Program-made: the position numbers and the translations under genes | Notes under the pieces: generated by a model | The model's input: the letters and a program-made list of their open reading frames with translations, nothing else | What the model was told of the DNA's origin: nothing | Databases searched by the model: none | NCBI GenBank assembly: GCA_003023195.1 | Contig: PXRX01000018.1 | Coordinates: 1-55,484, forward strand | Reading direction: 5' to 3' | DNA: 55,484 bases | DNA from: Halobacteriales archaeon QS_8_69_26 | Lineage (GTDB): Archaea; Halobacteriota; Halobacteria; Halobacteriales; SW-7-71-33 | Shown here: positions 23,637 to 32,139 of the stretch, in pieces | How positions within the stretch are numbered: position 1 is the first letter of the stretch | How the letters are laid out: each line of letters starts with the position of its first letter

Positions 23637-24179
23637 ATGGCACGCTTCTATCGCTGTACGCAGTGTGGTACGCTCCAGGGCACCGTCGGGGCCTTCTCCC
23701 AGAGGCCCGAGGAGTGCGACGAGTGTTCGAACAGGGAGTTCGAGATAGTCGGCCCGGAGAAGGTTGGCTTCGTCGCGCGAGTACTGGGGAACCTCTCGAC
23801 GGCCCGGGCGGTCCGGATAATGGTCGGACTCGGGGCGTTCAGCTTCATCGGGACGATCCTCCTGTCGCTGTTCGGGTTGAGCCGCCTCGTGCTGGGGACC
23901 GGCGGGATCAACTTCGTTGTCCTGCTCGGACTCGCCTACGCCCTGACGCGCCACTCGATGGCCGCCTGGTGGGCGAGCCTCGTCGTGATGATCGTGGGGG
24001 CGATCCTGGCGGTGATGACGGTCGTGGCAGAACTCGGTGTGCCGGTGTTCGGCCCCGAGACCGAGAGCGTCGGGCTCGTGCTCGCCGCTCTCGCCGTCGT
24101 CTATGCGCTGGTCTACCTCGCCGTCGTCGCCAACCTGGTCGGCGGTCGCGACGAGTACGTCGCCGAAGTCCGCGGCTGA
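23637..24179 (+). CDS. Zinc-ribbon plus four-helix membrane protein (180 aa)
   Basis: The N-terminus has a rubredoxin-like zinc ribbon (YRCTQCGTLQGTVG, then EECDECSNREFEIV: two CxxC pairs). After a short linker come about four membrane helices from residue 60 (IMVGLGAFSFIGTILLSLFG, INFVVLLGLAYALT, ASLVVMIVGAILAVMTVVAE, LVLAALAVVYALVYLAVVAN). The ribbon faces the cytoplasm by the positive-inside rule. Haloarchaeal proteins of this layout are common and unassigned. Start at ATG 23637. A TATA-like AAGTTTTATG lies about 45 bp upstream. Confidence 0.75.
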   Translation: MARFYRCTQCGTLQGTVGAFSQRPEECDECSNREFEIVGPEKVGFVARVLGNLSTARAVRIMVGLGAFSFIGTILLSLFGLSRLVLGTGGINFVVLLGLAYALTRHSMAAWWASLVVMIVGAILAVMTVVAELGVPVFGPETESVGLVLAALAVVYALVYLAVVANLVGGRDEYVAEVRG

Positions 24180-24305
24180 CCCCCCGCGGCGCCGGTCGTC
24201 ACTGGGATCGGGCCTCGTCGCTGTCGAGTGCCGGTGCGAACGGCAGCCGCCATCGACGCGACGGACACGTCAACCCTTTTGACCCCGCCGGCCGACGGGA
24301 CGAAT

Positions 24306-24647
24306 ATGTCGGGAATCGTCTTTTTCCGGACCGAGGACCCGGGGCCGGTCGTGTCGTTCTACACCGAGTCGGTCGGCGCGGAGGTGTGGCTCGAACAGCC
24401 GGGGTGTACGATCCTCGAACACGGCGGGTTCAAGTTCGGGTTCTGCGAGCGCGACGTCACCGAGACCTGCGGGATCCTCACGTTCTACTACGAGGACCGC
24501 GCGGCCGTCGACGGGATGTACGAGGAACTGTCCGACCACGCCCGGGGGCCGCCCGAGGAGAACGAACAGTACGACATCTACCAGTTCTTCGCGGAGGACC
24601 CCGACGGCCGGACCGCCGAGTTCCAGACGTTCCTGCACCCGATCTGA
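24306..24647 (+). CDS. VOC (glyoxalase/dioxygenase-fold) protein (113 aa)
   Basis: A single vicinal-oxygen-chelate domain: SGIVFFRTEDPGPVVSFYTE, WLEQPGCTILEHGGFKFGFC, GILTFYYEDRAAVDGMYEEL and FFAEDPDGRTAEFQTFLHP. The family includes metal-dependent lyases, dioxygenases and resistance proteins, and this one cannot be assigned a substrate. Glu and Asp candidates for metal binding are present, but the usual first His is not obvious. Start at ATG 24306 after a TATA-like CCTTTTGACC. Confidence 0.78.
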   Translation: MSGIVFFRTEDPGPVVSFYTESVGAEVWLEQPGCTILEHGGFKFGFCERDVTETCGILTFYYEDRAAVDGMYEELSDHARGPPEENEQYDIYQFFAEDPDGRTAEFQTFLHPI

Positions 24648-24706
24648 GCGGGATCGAACGCCCGGGAGCGGGGTCGCCCGGACGACCGCGAACCCCGATC
24701 CGGGGT

Positions 24707-24790
24707 ATCACTCGAAGACGTCGCCGGGCCGGAGATAACTCCGTGAGGTCGCCACCCTGAGGATCACTCCGTGACGTCGGTCGACGCTTC
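24707..24790 (-). repeat. Three degenerate 28-bp tandem repeats at the 3' end of the second kinase gene
   Basis: Units begin at 24707, 24735 and 24763 on the plus strand, each starting AT(C/A)ACTC(C/G) and containing GA(C/G)GTCG. The third unit holds the kinase stop codon. Confidence 0.5.
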
Positions 24791-26203
24791 CGGAGCGCCG
24801 CCGTCGCCCGCGGCGACCGAGGCGTCCTCGGCCTCCTCGACGGCGTCGGCCGGGGGCGCCCGCGGGAGGTGGATCGTCACGACGCTGCCCTGGGGCTCGT
24901 TCTCGGCAAAGGTGAGGTGGCCGCCGGACTTGGTGACCGCCCAGTTGACCAGCCACAGGCCCAGACCGGAGGCGTGCGTGAGGGGGGTCTCGTCGCCCTC
25001 GACCAGTACCTCGCGTTCCGGGTCCGGGAGGCCCGGCCCGTCGTCGGCCACCTCGACTGCCACGCGGTCCCCCTCGACGCCGACGGTGCATTCGACCGTC
25101 GGGTCCTCGGAGTCGTTGTGGAGGACGGCGTTGCGGAGGAGTTCCTCGATGGCGGCGAACACCGACTCGTGGGCGTAGAAGCGGGCCTCCTCCTCGACGG
25201 TCACCAGTATCTCCGCGTCCTGGTCCCGTTCGACGTCGTCGACGATGGCGGTCACCGAGTCGGTGGCGTCCCGCGGGCGGGCCTCCCCCAGCCCCGGGTC
25301 CAGGGCGTCGGAGAACCGCCGGATGTCCCGGCTCAGGTCGACGAGCTCCCTGCTGGTCGAGAGGATGGCGTCGAGGTGCTCGGCGACGTCGTCGTCGGCC
25401 ATCCCCTTGGCTACCTCCGCCTGACCGATCACGAGGTTCATCTCGTTGCGGATGTTGTGCCGCAGGACCCTGTCGAGCACCGCGAGCCGTTGCTCGCGCT
25501 GGCGGCGGTCGGTGACGTCCCGGACGACGCCCACGGTGCCGGCGATGCCCCCGTCCTCGGGGAGGAGCGCGACGCTGACCTCGCAGTCGCGCCGCGCCCC
25601 CGCGGCGGTAGTGAACGTGGCCTCGATGGTCCCGACCGACTGGTCGTCCTCGACGACCGTCTCGCGGATCCGTCGCTCGGCGCGGTCTATCTCCTCCTGG
25701 GACATCACGAGCGAGATGTGCGAGCCCACCAGCCGGTCGCGGTCGTAGCCCGTCATCTCGACCATCGCGTCGTTGACCTCGCGGAACTCCCCCCGCGTGT
25801 CGAGAACGTAGATCGGGTCGTCGGCCGCGTTGAACGCCGTCTCGTAGCGCCGGAGGCGGTGGTCCCGCTCCCGTTCGTCGGTCACGTCGCGCAACAGGAC
25901 CGTCACGCCGCCCTCGCCGGGGTGGGTTTCGAACTCGACCCGGCGGTCGCCGTTCACCGGGACCGTCGTCCGCCTGGTCTCGCCCTCGGTGATGGCCCCG
26001 TGGAACGCCGCCGGCAGGTCCGTCTCCATCACCCCCGGGAGCGCGTCCCAGATGACCCTGCCCAGCAGTTCCTCGCGGACGACGTTCAGCAGTCGCTCTG
26101 CGCCCCCGTTGAGGTAGGTGAACCGCCAGTCGTCGTCGAGGGCGAACACCGGGCGGTCGACCCGGTCTAGCACCGTCTCCGTCGCCGTGCCGTCCTCGGT
26201 CAT
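24764..26203 (-). CDS. PAS-domain sensor histidine kinase (479 aa)
   Basis: A soluble sensor kinase. Two PAS domains (about 8-110, DRPVFALDDDWRFTYLNGGA, and about 120-235, YETAFNAADDPIYVLDTRGE) are followed by the phospho-acceptor helix (VLDRVLRHNIRNEMNLVIGQ) and an HATPase domain (EELLRNAVLHNDS, VADDGPGLPDP, LTHASGLGLWLVNWAV). The C-terminus is an Ala/Asp/Glu-rich low-complexity tail. Start at ATG 26203 (MTEDGTATETVLDRVDRPV). The region upstream of it in the same frame is not conserved in composition. It is divergent from the glycosyltransferase at 26398. Signal and output unknown. Confidence 0.9.
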   Translation of the reverse strand: MTEDGTATETVLDRVDRPVFALDDDWRFTYLNGGAERLLNVVREELLGRVIWDALPGVMETDLPAAFHGAITEGETRRTTVPVNGDRRVEFETHPGEGGVTVLLRDVTDERERDHRLRRYETAFNAADDPIYVLDTRGEFREVNDAMVEMTGYDRDRLVGSHISLVMSQEEIDRAERRIRETVVEDDQSVGTIEATFTTAAGARRDCEVSVALLPEDGGIAGTVGVVRDVTDRRQREQRLAVLDRVLRHNIRNEMNLVIGQAEVAKGMADDDVAEHLDAILSTSRELVDLSRDIRRFSDALDPGLGEARPRDATDSVTAIVDDVERDQDAEILVTVEEEARFYAHESVFAAIEELLRNAVLHNDSEDPTVECTVGVEGDRVAVEVADDGPGLPDPEREVLVEGDETPLTHASGLGLWLVNWAVTKSGGHLTFAENEPQGSVVTIHLPRAPPADAVEEAEDASVAAGDGGAPEASTDVTE

Positions 26204-26348
26204 CGGTGGCCGTGTCCCGGCGCCGGTGCCTGGCCGGCGAGCCTGCAGGGATCCGGGAACTACCCGGCAATACCCCGGCAACCGTGCTAAAGTTTGCGCC
26301 TCCTGTTCACGAAACGAAACCATCGCCGGGATCACCCGGAGCCCGGTG

Positions 26349-26367
26349 TTTTTGGCGAACCTAAAAA
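26349..26367 (+). promoter_or_regulatory. Degenerate iron-box-like palindrome in the glycosyltransferase promoter
   Basis: TTTTTGGCGAACCTAAAAA resembles the TTTAGG-n4-CCTAAA sites at 29493 and 40360 but lacks one base of the left arm. It covers the position expected for the TATA element, about 31 bp before ATG 26398. It could simply be the promoter. Confidence 0.3.
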
Positions 26368-26397
26368 CACAAGTGCGTCGGGGAGCAACCGCGGACG

Positions 26398-27108
26398 ATG
26401 ACCGCACGCGAGCGCCGGACCGGGACCGGCGAGTACACCTTCGACGACGTCAGCGTCGTGATGGGCACCTACAACGAGGCCGAGGCCATCGGGACGGTCC
26501 TCTCCGACATAGAGCGGGTGACCGACGGCCGGGCCGAAGTGGTCTGCGTCGACGGGTCGAGCGACCGGACCCCCGAGATAGCCGAGGACCACGGCGCCCG
26601 GGTGATCCGCCAGGAGCCACAGGGCTACGGGGTCGCGGTCCGGGCGGCCCTCCTGGCGGCCGACCGGCCGGTCGTCGTCACGACCGACTGCGACGACACC
26701 TACCCGATGGAGGCCCTCCCGGAGTTCCTGGCGGAAATCAACGACGGCGCCGACGTGGTCAGCGGCGACCGCCTCTCGCCCGGCGCCGAGGCGATGCCGC
26801 GGTTCAACCGCCTCGGGAACCACCTCTTCGCCCTCGTCGCCAGCGGACTGCTCGCCCGCCGGGTCCGCGACACCACCACCGGGATGCGAGCCTACCGCCG
26901 CGAAGTGATCCAGGACGTCGAGTGGACCGAGAACACCGGCCTCTCGGCCGAACTCCTCATGCGGCCGGTCCTCCGGGGCTACGACGTCCGGGAGCGCCCC
27001 ATCGACTACCGGGAGCGGGCCGGCGAGACGAAACTCGATCCCCTAGGCGGCGGGGCCGCCATCGCGAAGTCCGTTCTGAAGGTGGGGATCGAGGAGCGCC
27101 TGCGGTAA
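26398..27108 (+). CDS. Family-2 glycosyltransferase, dolichol-phosphate-sugar synthase type (236 aa)
   Basis: A GT-A fold enzyme: VVMGTYNEAEAIGTVLSDIE, VVCVDGSSDRTPEIAEDHGA, PQGYGVAVRAALLAADRP, the metal-binding TTDCDDTYPMEALPEFL (a TDxD/DDT variant of the DAD motif), then SGDRLSPGAEAMPRFNRLGN and TTTGMRAYRREVIQDV. This resembles archaeal enzymes that load a sugar from a nucleotide sugar onto dolichol phosphate for protein N-glycosylation. It has no strong membrane anchor. Sugar and acceptor cannot be read from the sequence. Confidence 0.85.
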   Translation: MTARERRTGTGEYTFDDVSVVMGTYNEAEAIGTVLSDIERVTDGRAEVVCVDGSSDRTPEIAEDHGARVIRQEPQGYGVAVRAALLAADRPVVVTTDCDDTYPMEALPEFLAEINDGADVVSGDRLSPGAEAMPRFNRLGNHLFALVASGLLARRVRDTTTGMRAYRREVIQDVEWTENTGLSAELLMRPVLRGYDVRERPIDYRERAGETKLDPLGGGAAIAKSVLKVGIEERLR

Positions 27109-27159
27109 CCGCTCTCCGCGCTCGCGCCGTCGATCCTCACAGCGTCTCTTCCAGGCGGT

Positions 27160-28878
27160 TCACAGCGCCTCGTCGACGTGGTCGGCGATCCGAAGCGCCA
27201 GCGCCGCGATGGTTAGCGTCGGGTTCATCGCGCCGCCGGTCGGGAAGACGCTGGACCCCGAGATCCAGAGGTTCGCCAGGTCGTGGGTCCGACAGCGGGC
27301 GTTCACCACGCTCGTCGCGGGATCCGCGCCCATCCGGGTGGTGCCCATGTGGTGGAAGGCGGGGCCGGTGTCAGCGGGGCCGACCGTCCAGGTGACCTCG
27401 GCGTTCATCTCTTCCAGGACGGCCCGCTGGATCCCGTTCGCCCGTTCGACGGTCCGGGCGGCCCGGTCGCCGACGCGCCAGTGGACCTCCGGGACGGGGT
27501 TACCGTGGTCGTCGGTGGTGGAGGGGTCCAGTTCGATCCGGTTGTCCTTCCGGGGGAGTTGCCCGACGAGACCGCCGACCGCCAGCGCCGACCCGTAGGC
27601 CTCCCGGAGCGATTCGAGGAGGTCGTCGCCCCACTCGTCGGCCCCCAGGGCGAGTTCGACGGGCGAGGGACCGGCGTAGTTGAGGAACTCCAGTTTGATC
27701 GACGAGAGTCCGGGATCCTCGTCGGGAACCGGCCGGTCGGCGGGGTCGCCCCCGTCGGCCCCGGTGCCGGTGGCGTCCGCGCTCCCACGCTCCGGGCCGA
27801 ACGGCGCCCGGGGGTCGTCGTAGAACTGGTGGCTCTCGGTGGTGTTGAACCCGACCTGGTTCTGGCGGGTGGGCCGGTCGAGGCGGCCGCCGACGCCGGC
27901 GAACAGGTGTTCGGTGAAGTACCGGCCCACCGCACCGGAGGAGTTCGCCAGGCCGTCGGGGTGCTCCTCCGAGCGCGAGAGCAGGAGGAGCCTGGGTGAC
28001 TCGACCCCGCCGCAGGCGACGACGAACGCCCGCGCTTCCTGACGGTGCTGGGTTCCGTCGGGGGTCGCGTACACCGCGGCCTCCACCCGGTCGCCGGCCC
28101 GGTCGTGTTCCAGGCGCTGGACGGGAGCCCGGTCGATCACCCGCGCGCCCGCCGCCTCGGCCTTCCGGGCGTGGACCGTCGCGTCGTACTTCGCCCCCGA
28201 GGGACAGACCGGCTGGCAGGTGCCGTAGCCCTGGCAGGTCGGGCGGTCGTCGTAGGCCTCGGAGTTCCGGGCGTTGGGCACCGAGTGGGTGGCGATCCCC
28301 AGGCGCTCGCAGGCCGGCGCGAACAGCGAGTCGCTGTGGGAAGGCTCGAACGCGGGCATGGGGAACGGGCGTTCGCGGGGCGGCGCGAAGGGGTTGTCGT
28401 CGGCCCCCGCGACCCCCAGGGCGCGTTCGGCCCGGGCGTAGTACGGTTGCAGGTCACGATAGGAGACCGGCCAGTCGACGCCGACCCCCCACGTCGAGTG
28501 CAGGCGGAAGTCCTTCTCGTGGAGGCGCATCACCATCCCCTGCCAGTGTAGCGTCGACCCGCCGACGCCCTTCACCCGGGCGCTGTTGAGCGGGTAGAAC
28601 CGTTCCCCCGCCGACGTGAACCGGTCGCGCTCCCCGCCCATCCCCCACACCGATCCCCCGTCGTGCGCCGGCCGGATCGCCCGTTCCATGCGCGCACGCC
28701 TGTCGGCCGGGTCGAACCGCTCGCCGGCCTCCAGGACGACCACCTCGTGGCCCGCCGCCGCGAGGCGGTGGGCGACCAGCGACCCCGCCGGCCCCGCGCC
28801 GACGACGCAGACGTCGACCCGGTCGCTGGGGGTCCGATCGGTCGTCCCCCCGTCCCCGGCGGACCCCCCGCTCGTCAC
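27160..28878 (-). CDS. GMC-family FAD-dependent oxidoreductase, gluconate-dehydrogenase large-subunit type (572 aa)
   Basis: Oxidises a sugar-type alcohol with FAD. The dinucleotide motif is DVCVVGAGPAGSLVAHRLAA, and FAD contact follows in KGVGGSTLHWQGMVMRL. A CQGYGTCQPVCPSGAKYDAT segment carries three Cys in the position typical of gluconate/sorbitol dehydrogenase large subunits. The C-terminal active-site region has FHHMGTTRMGADPATSVVNA and TGGAMNPTLTIAALALRIAD (the His-Asn pair). Its start overlaps the stop of the small-subunit gene by 4 bp (ATGA), so both are coupled. The usual cytochrome c subunit is absent, as expected in haloarchaea. Substrate unknown. Confidence 0.88.
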   Translation of the reverse strand: MTSGGSAGDGGTTDRTPSDRVDVCVVGAGPAGSLVAHRLAAAGHEVVVLEAGERFDPADRRARMERAIRPAHDGGSVWGMGGERDRFTSAGERFYPLNSARVKGVGGSTLHWQGMVMRLHEKDFRLHSTWGVGVDWPVSYRDLQPYYARAERALGVAGADDNPFAPPRERPFPMPAFEPSHSDSLFAPACERLGIATHSVPNARNSEAYDDRPTCQGYGTCQPVCPSGAKYDATVHARKAEAAGARVIDRAPVQRLEHDRAGDRVEAAVYATPDGTQHRQEARAFVVACGGVESPRLLLLSRSEEHPDGLANSSGAVGRYFTEHLFAGVGGRLDRPTRQNQVGFNTTESHQFYDDPRAPFGPERGSADATGTGADGGDPADRPVPDEDPGLSSIKLEFLNYAGPSPVELALGADEWGDDLLESLREAYGSALAVGGLVGQLPRKDNRIELDPSTTDDHGNPVPEVHWRVGDRAARTVERANGIQRAVLEEMNAEVTWTVGPADTGPAFHHMGTTRMGADPATSVVNARCRTHDLANLWISGSSVFPTGGAMNPTLTIAALALRIADHVDEAL

Positions 28879-29483
28879 CGCGATCCCTCCCCGGATCTCT
28901 CCGGTCGTCCTCCGGGGACGTGGTCCGATCCCGTAACCGACCGCCCGTCGCTCCCCTCGGGTCCCGACCGCCGGGAGGAGTCGATCCCCCCGGGGTGGCC
29001 CTGCGGGTTCTCGATGCCGACCAGGCGGCCCCCGGTCGGGGAGGTGTACAGCGCGTACAGCAGGTCGTTGACCAGGTAGTAGCGGATCCGTTCGGGGACG
29101 ATCCCCTCGGGGTCGGGGTCGGCGGCGTCGACCCCCAGCGATTCGAGGTGGGCGTCCCGGTCCGCGGGCGAGAGGTCCGCGAACGGGGCGTCGAACCGGT
29201 CGCGGGCGGTCCCGTCCAGGCGGTCGACGGCCTCGGCGATCCCCGCCACCCGGTCGGGCCGGTCCCGGACCCGCCCGACGACGTAGGCCTCGACGAACCC
29301 GTCGATCCCGGACACATCGTCGGGGTAGACGACCTCGGCGAGGGCCACCAGCGTCTCCCGGTCGACGTCCCGGAACTCGCGGGTAGCGGGATCGCCGTCG
29401 CTCCAGCGAAGCGCGACGCCCGCGCCGACGCCGGCGCCCGCCGCCGCCAGCGCCGCCAGGGCGTCACGCCGGGTCAACTCCAT
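28875..29483 (-). CDS. Gluconate 2-dehydrogenase subunit 3-like protein (202 aa)
   Basis: Partner of the GMC oxidoreductase. A twin-arginine-type start (MELTRRDALAALAAAGAGVG) precedes the family domain: FRDVDRETLVALAEVVYPDD, EAYVVGRVRDRPDRVAGIAE, RDRFDAPFADLSPADRDAHL and RIRYYLVNDLLYALYTSPTG with GIENPQGHPGGID. The Tat signal suggests that this subunit carries the complex across the membrane. The C-terminus is a polar tail. An iron-box-like palindrome sits 9-25 bp before the ATG and would cover the promoter of a leaderless transcript. A tandem TTACnGTAA site lies 86 bp upstream. Confidence 0.85.
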   Translation of the reverse strand: MELTRRDALAALAAAGAGVGAGVALRWSDGDPATREFRDVDRETLVALAEVVYPDDVSGIDGFVEAYVVGRVRDRPDRVAGIAEAVDRLDGTARDRFDAPFADLSPADRDAHLESLGVDAADPDPEGIVPERIRYYLVNDLLYALYTSPTGGRLVGIENPQGHPGGIDSSRRSGPEGSDGRSVTGSDHVPGGRPERSGEGSR

Positions 29484-29492
29484 CGCGTCCGC

Positions 29493-29508
29493 TTTAGGCA
29501 AACCTAAA
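29493..29508 (-). promoter_or_regulatory. DtxR/IdeR-type box before the dehydrogenase operon
   Basis: TTTAGGCAAACCTAAA, a 6-4-6 palindrome followed by another TTAGG half-site (29510-29514). It overlaps the expected promoter of the operon starting at 29483. Metal-dependent repression is inferred from the match to known DtxR-family sites. Confidence 0.55.
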
Positions 29509-29569
29509 CTTAGGCCTTGCCATCGCAGTCGGGGGGTCGGAGGAGCGTCCGGACGGGGATCGGTGGCGA

Positions 29570-29589
29570 TTACTGTAATCTTACTGTAA
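29570..29589 (+). promoter_or_regulatory. Tandem-palindrome operator, site c
   Basis: TTACTGTAATCTTACTGTAA, the same perfect 9-bp palindrome twice with 2 bp between. It lies 86 bp upstream of the dehydrogenase operon start at 29483. Same architecture as sites at 13343, 21651 and 51103. Confidence 0.6.
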
Positions 29590-29622
29590 GCGACCTACCC
29601 ACGCCGTCGGGTGGCACGTCGG

Positions 29623-29718
29623 GAGGACGGGGAACCGTCGTGCCGCCAGCCCGCGCGGAGAACACGATGTTCGCGACCAGCACGGCGAGAGGACGGGGAA
29701 CCGTCGTGCCGCCAGCCC
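29623..29718 (-). repeat. Duplicated 30-bp hairpin element downstream of the lipase-like gene
   Basis: The 30 bp at 29623-29652 recur at 29689-29718 without a mismatch. Each copy contains GACGG-GGAA-CCGTC, a small hairpin. The second copy ends 2 bp from the stop of the lipase-like gene. They may serve as paired transcript ends. Confidence 0.5.
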
Positions 29719-29720
29719 CC

Positions 29721-32033
29721 TCAGTAGGTGTGCTGGACCGCCTTGTTCCCCTCGTCGTCGAAGACGAAGACGGTGTCCCCCGAGTTGTTCCAGATGGACG
29801 AGGACGCGCCCCAGTAGAGATCCGAGGCGGAGTCGGTGCCGCTCCCGGAGTGGAGGCGGACCGCGTCGCCGTCGCTCCAGGTCCAGCCGTCGGGGAACGT
29901 GTAGGTGGTGCCGGCGTCGTCCTCGACGGTCCACCCGGTCATGTCCAGGTCGCCGGCGCTCGTGTTCTCGAAGTCGACGTACTCGTCGTTGAGGTTCGAC
30001 GAGTCGTACCCCTCGGCGTCGGCGTGGACGTTCGTCACCGCCACCCGGTCGCCGGTGTCCGGGAGTCGCTGGTCGCCCGCGTCGTCGAAGACGTAGACGG
30101 TGTCCCCCGAGTTGTTCCACACCGGCGAGGACGCCCCCCAGTAGAGGTCGGTCGCGGTGTCGGTCCCGCTCCCGGTGTGGAGCGTGACCGTCTCGCGGGG
30201 ATCGAGCGAGAAGCCGTCGGGGAACGCGTACGTGTTGCCGGCCTCGTCCTCGACGGTCCACCCGTCCAGGTCGAGGGCGTCGTCGCCGGCGTTCTCGAAG
30301 ACGACGTACTCGTCGTTCGGGTCGTCGCGGTCGGATCCGACCGCGTCGAAGTGACGGTCGACGACCTCCAACGTGCCGTTCGGGTAGATGGTGTCCATCG
30401 TCGTCGCGAACGACTCGTCGTTGACGTACACCTCGATGGAGACGTCGTAGTTCCGGTCGTACTCCCGGCCCAGGTCCGTCAGGTATCCCGACTCCCGGTA
30501 GGTGTCCGTCTCGTCGGGCCGGAGGGTCCTGTCGGGGTAGAGGTACTCGGTGTCGTAGTCGACCTCGACCTCCAGTTTGGTGACGTGCAGTGGGAGGTCG
30601 CCGTCGTTGTGGAACTCGAAGGCCCACTCGGTGACGTCGAGGTCGGAGTCGTCGCCCTCGAGCCAGTACCGCGAGTCGGTCAGGCTGATCCCCGTCTCCT
30701 CGAAGGTCCGCTCGGCGCGGTAGAACTGCTCGCCGGTGTCCCGGTAGGTGACGTCCAGGGTCCAGGTGCCGGCCTCGGCGACGCCGTCGTACTCGTTCAT
30801 CTGGAGTTCGACCGTCTCGTCCTCGTCGTCGACCTGCCAGTCGTAGACGACGTCGTCGTCGGCCTCGTCGCCGCCCGGCGAGACCAGCGACACGTCCAGG
30901 TCCCGGTCGGTACAGCCCTGCTCGAAGGTGGCCTTCCAGACGGTGTCGCCGTAGTCGTCGGTGTCGACGACGTTGGTGACCGACGGCTGGTCGCCCCCGG
31001 TCGACTCGTCGGTCCGGCACCACTCGTCGATGTCCGCGGCGACCGACTCCAGTTCGAGGCTCCCCTTGTGGTTGGAGTAGTGGAGGTTGTTGTCCGCGCC
31101 CTCCAGGTAGGGGCTCCAGGGATCACAGAAGTACAGCGGGTCGAAGAAGCCGCGGTAGGTGTGGTACTCGACGTCGCCGGGCGTCTCGTCTGGCTGGTTG
31201 AGCTGGTACAGCGGGTGGTCCGAGTCGAAGTAACACTGGACCGCGATGAACTGGCAGACCTCCCCGGCCTCCAGCCAGTTGTTGTAGTCGTCGCCGAGGC
31301 TGGCCTCGTAACAGCCCGGACAGGCGCAGACGCCGTGGTTGGCACCGTTGAGGCCGACGAACGTGTCGACCCAGTCGTAGCGGTCGAACTCGTCCATCCA
31401 GTAGCGTGCGCCGGTCACCCCGAGGCTGTGCTGGACGAGGCTCACCTCGTCGGCCCCGGACTCCTCGCGCACCTCCCGGACGAACGCGTCGAGTTCGTCG
31501 CGCATCTCGACGTGGTTCGAGATCGCCTCCTGGAAGCTGATCGAGTACACCTCGTCGCCGTCCCAGCCGTTGTCAAGCAGGTAGCGAGCGTGGGACTCGA
31601 AGTTGCAGGCGTCGCCGCCGTTGCCGTGGACGAACACTACCGGCGGGTTGCTGACGGTACCGCCGTCGACGCCGAAGAACTCGGTGGCCCGCCAGCCGCC
31701 GTAGTCGCCCCCGGCGTTCCAGGGCAGGTAGCGGTCGTCCGTCCGGTCGACGTTGCAGGTATTGCCGACCGCCGCCGCCTCCTCGCTCGCGAGCGGGATC
31801 CCCGCCGAGAGCACCGCGGCCCCCGTCCCGGCCCGCCGGAGCAGTTGCCGGCGTTCGGGACTGTCGACGCCGCCGCTCCGATCGGGGGCGTTCCCGGCGT
31901 CCGTTCCGTCCCCGGCGTCCGCTCCCCCTCGACCGTTTCCACCGATCCGGTTTCGTACCCGTCCGACCGCGCGCTTCAGTCGGCGGCCGACCGCACCGGC
32001 CGCCTCCCTGACGGACCGTACCGTCTCCTTCAT
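29721..32033 (-). CDS. Secreted lipase-like alpha/beta hydrolase with two C-terminal lamin-tail domains (770 aa)
   Basis: A twin-arginine-type signal (ERRQLLRRAGTGAAVLSAGI, about 60-80) precedes an alpha/beta hydrolase domain (about 95-340): PPVVFVHGNGGDACNFESHA is the oxyanion loop and SLVQHSLGVTGARYWMDEF holds the nucleophile Ser 203, with Gln in place of the first Gly of GxSxG. About ten Cys lie in this half (for example HGVCACPGCYEA). A beta-rich middle region follows. The C-terminus has two tandem lamin-tail domains, each with NDEYVxFEN, GWTVEDxAGxTYxFPDG and LYWGASSxxWNNSGDTVxVF. These domains bind DNA, surfaces or partners in other exoenzymes. A TATA-like CTTTAATTC precedes ATG 32033. 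Confidence 0.8.
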   Translation of the reverse strand: MKETVRSVREAAGAVGRRLKRAVGRVRNRIGGNGRGGADAGDGTDAGNAPDRSGGVDSPERRQLLRRAGTGAAVLSAGIPLASEEAAAVGNTCNVDRTDDRYLPWNAGGDYGGWRATEFFGVDGGTVSNPPVVFVHGNGGDACNFESHARYLLDNGWDGDEVYSISFQEAISNHVEMRDELDAFVREVREESGADEVSLVQHSLGVTGARYWMDEFDRYDWVDTFVGLNGANHGVCACPGCYEASLGDDYNNWLEAGEVCQFIAVQCYFDSDHPLYQLNQPDETPGDVEYHTYRGFFDPLYFCDPWSPYLEGADNNLHYSNHKGSLELESVAADIDEWCRTDESTGGDQPSVTNVVDTDDYGDTVWKATFEQGCTDRDLDVSLVSPGGDEADDDVVYDWQVDDEDETVELQMNEYDGVAEAGTWTLDVTYRDTGEQFYRAERTFEETGISLTDSRYWLEGDDSDLDVTEWAFEFHNDGDLPLHVTKLEVEVDYDTEYLYPDRTLRPDETDTYRESGYLTDLGREYDRNYDVSIEVYVNDESFATTMDTIYPNGTLEVVDRHFDAVGSDRDDPNDEYVVFENAGDDALDLDGWTVEDEAGNTYAFPDGFSLDPRETVTLHTGSGTDTATDLYWGASSPVWNNSGDTVYVFDDAGDQRLPDTGDRVAVTNVHADAEGYDSSNLNDEYVDFENTSAGDLDMTGWTVEDDAGTTYTFPDGWTWSDGDAVRLHSGSGTDSASDLYWGASSSIWNNSGDTVFVFDDEGNKAVQHTY

Positions 32034-32139
32034 TACTATCGAACTCTCGGGAGAGTGAATTAAAGATAACGTTCCGCTTCACTAACCGGACGCCGCGCCA
32101 GGCCGAGTGGCCGGTGGGCGCCTCGACCCCGGATCACAG

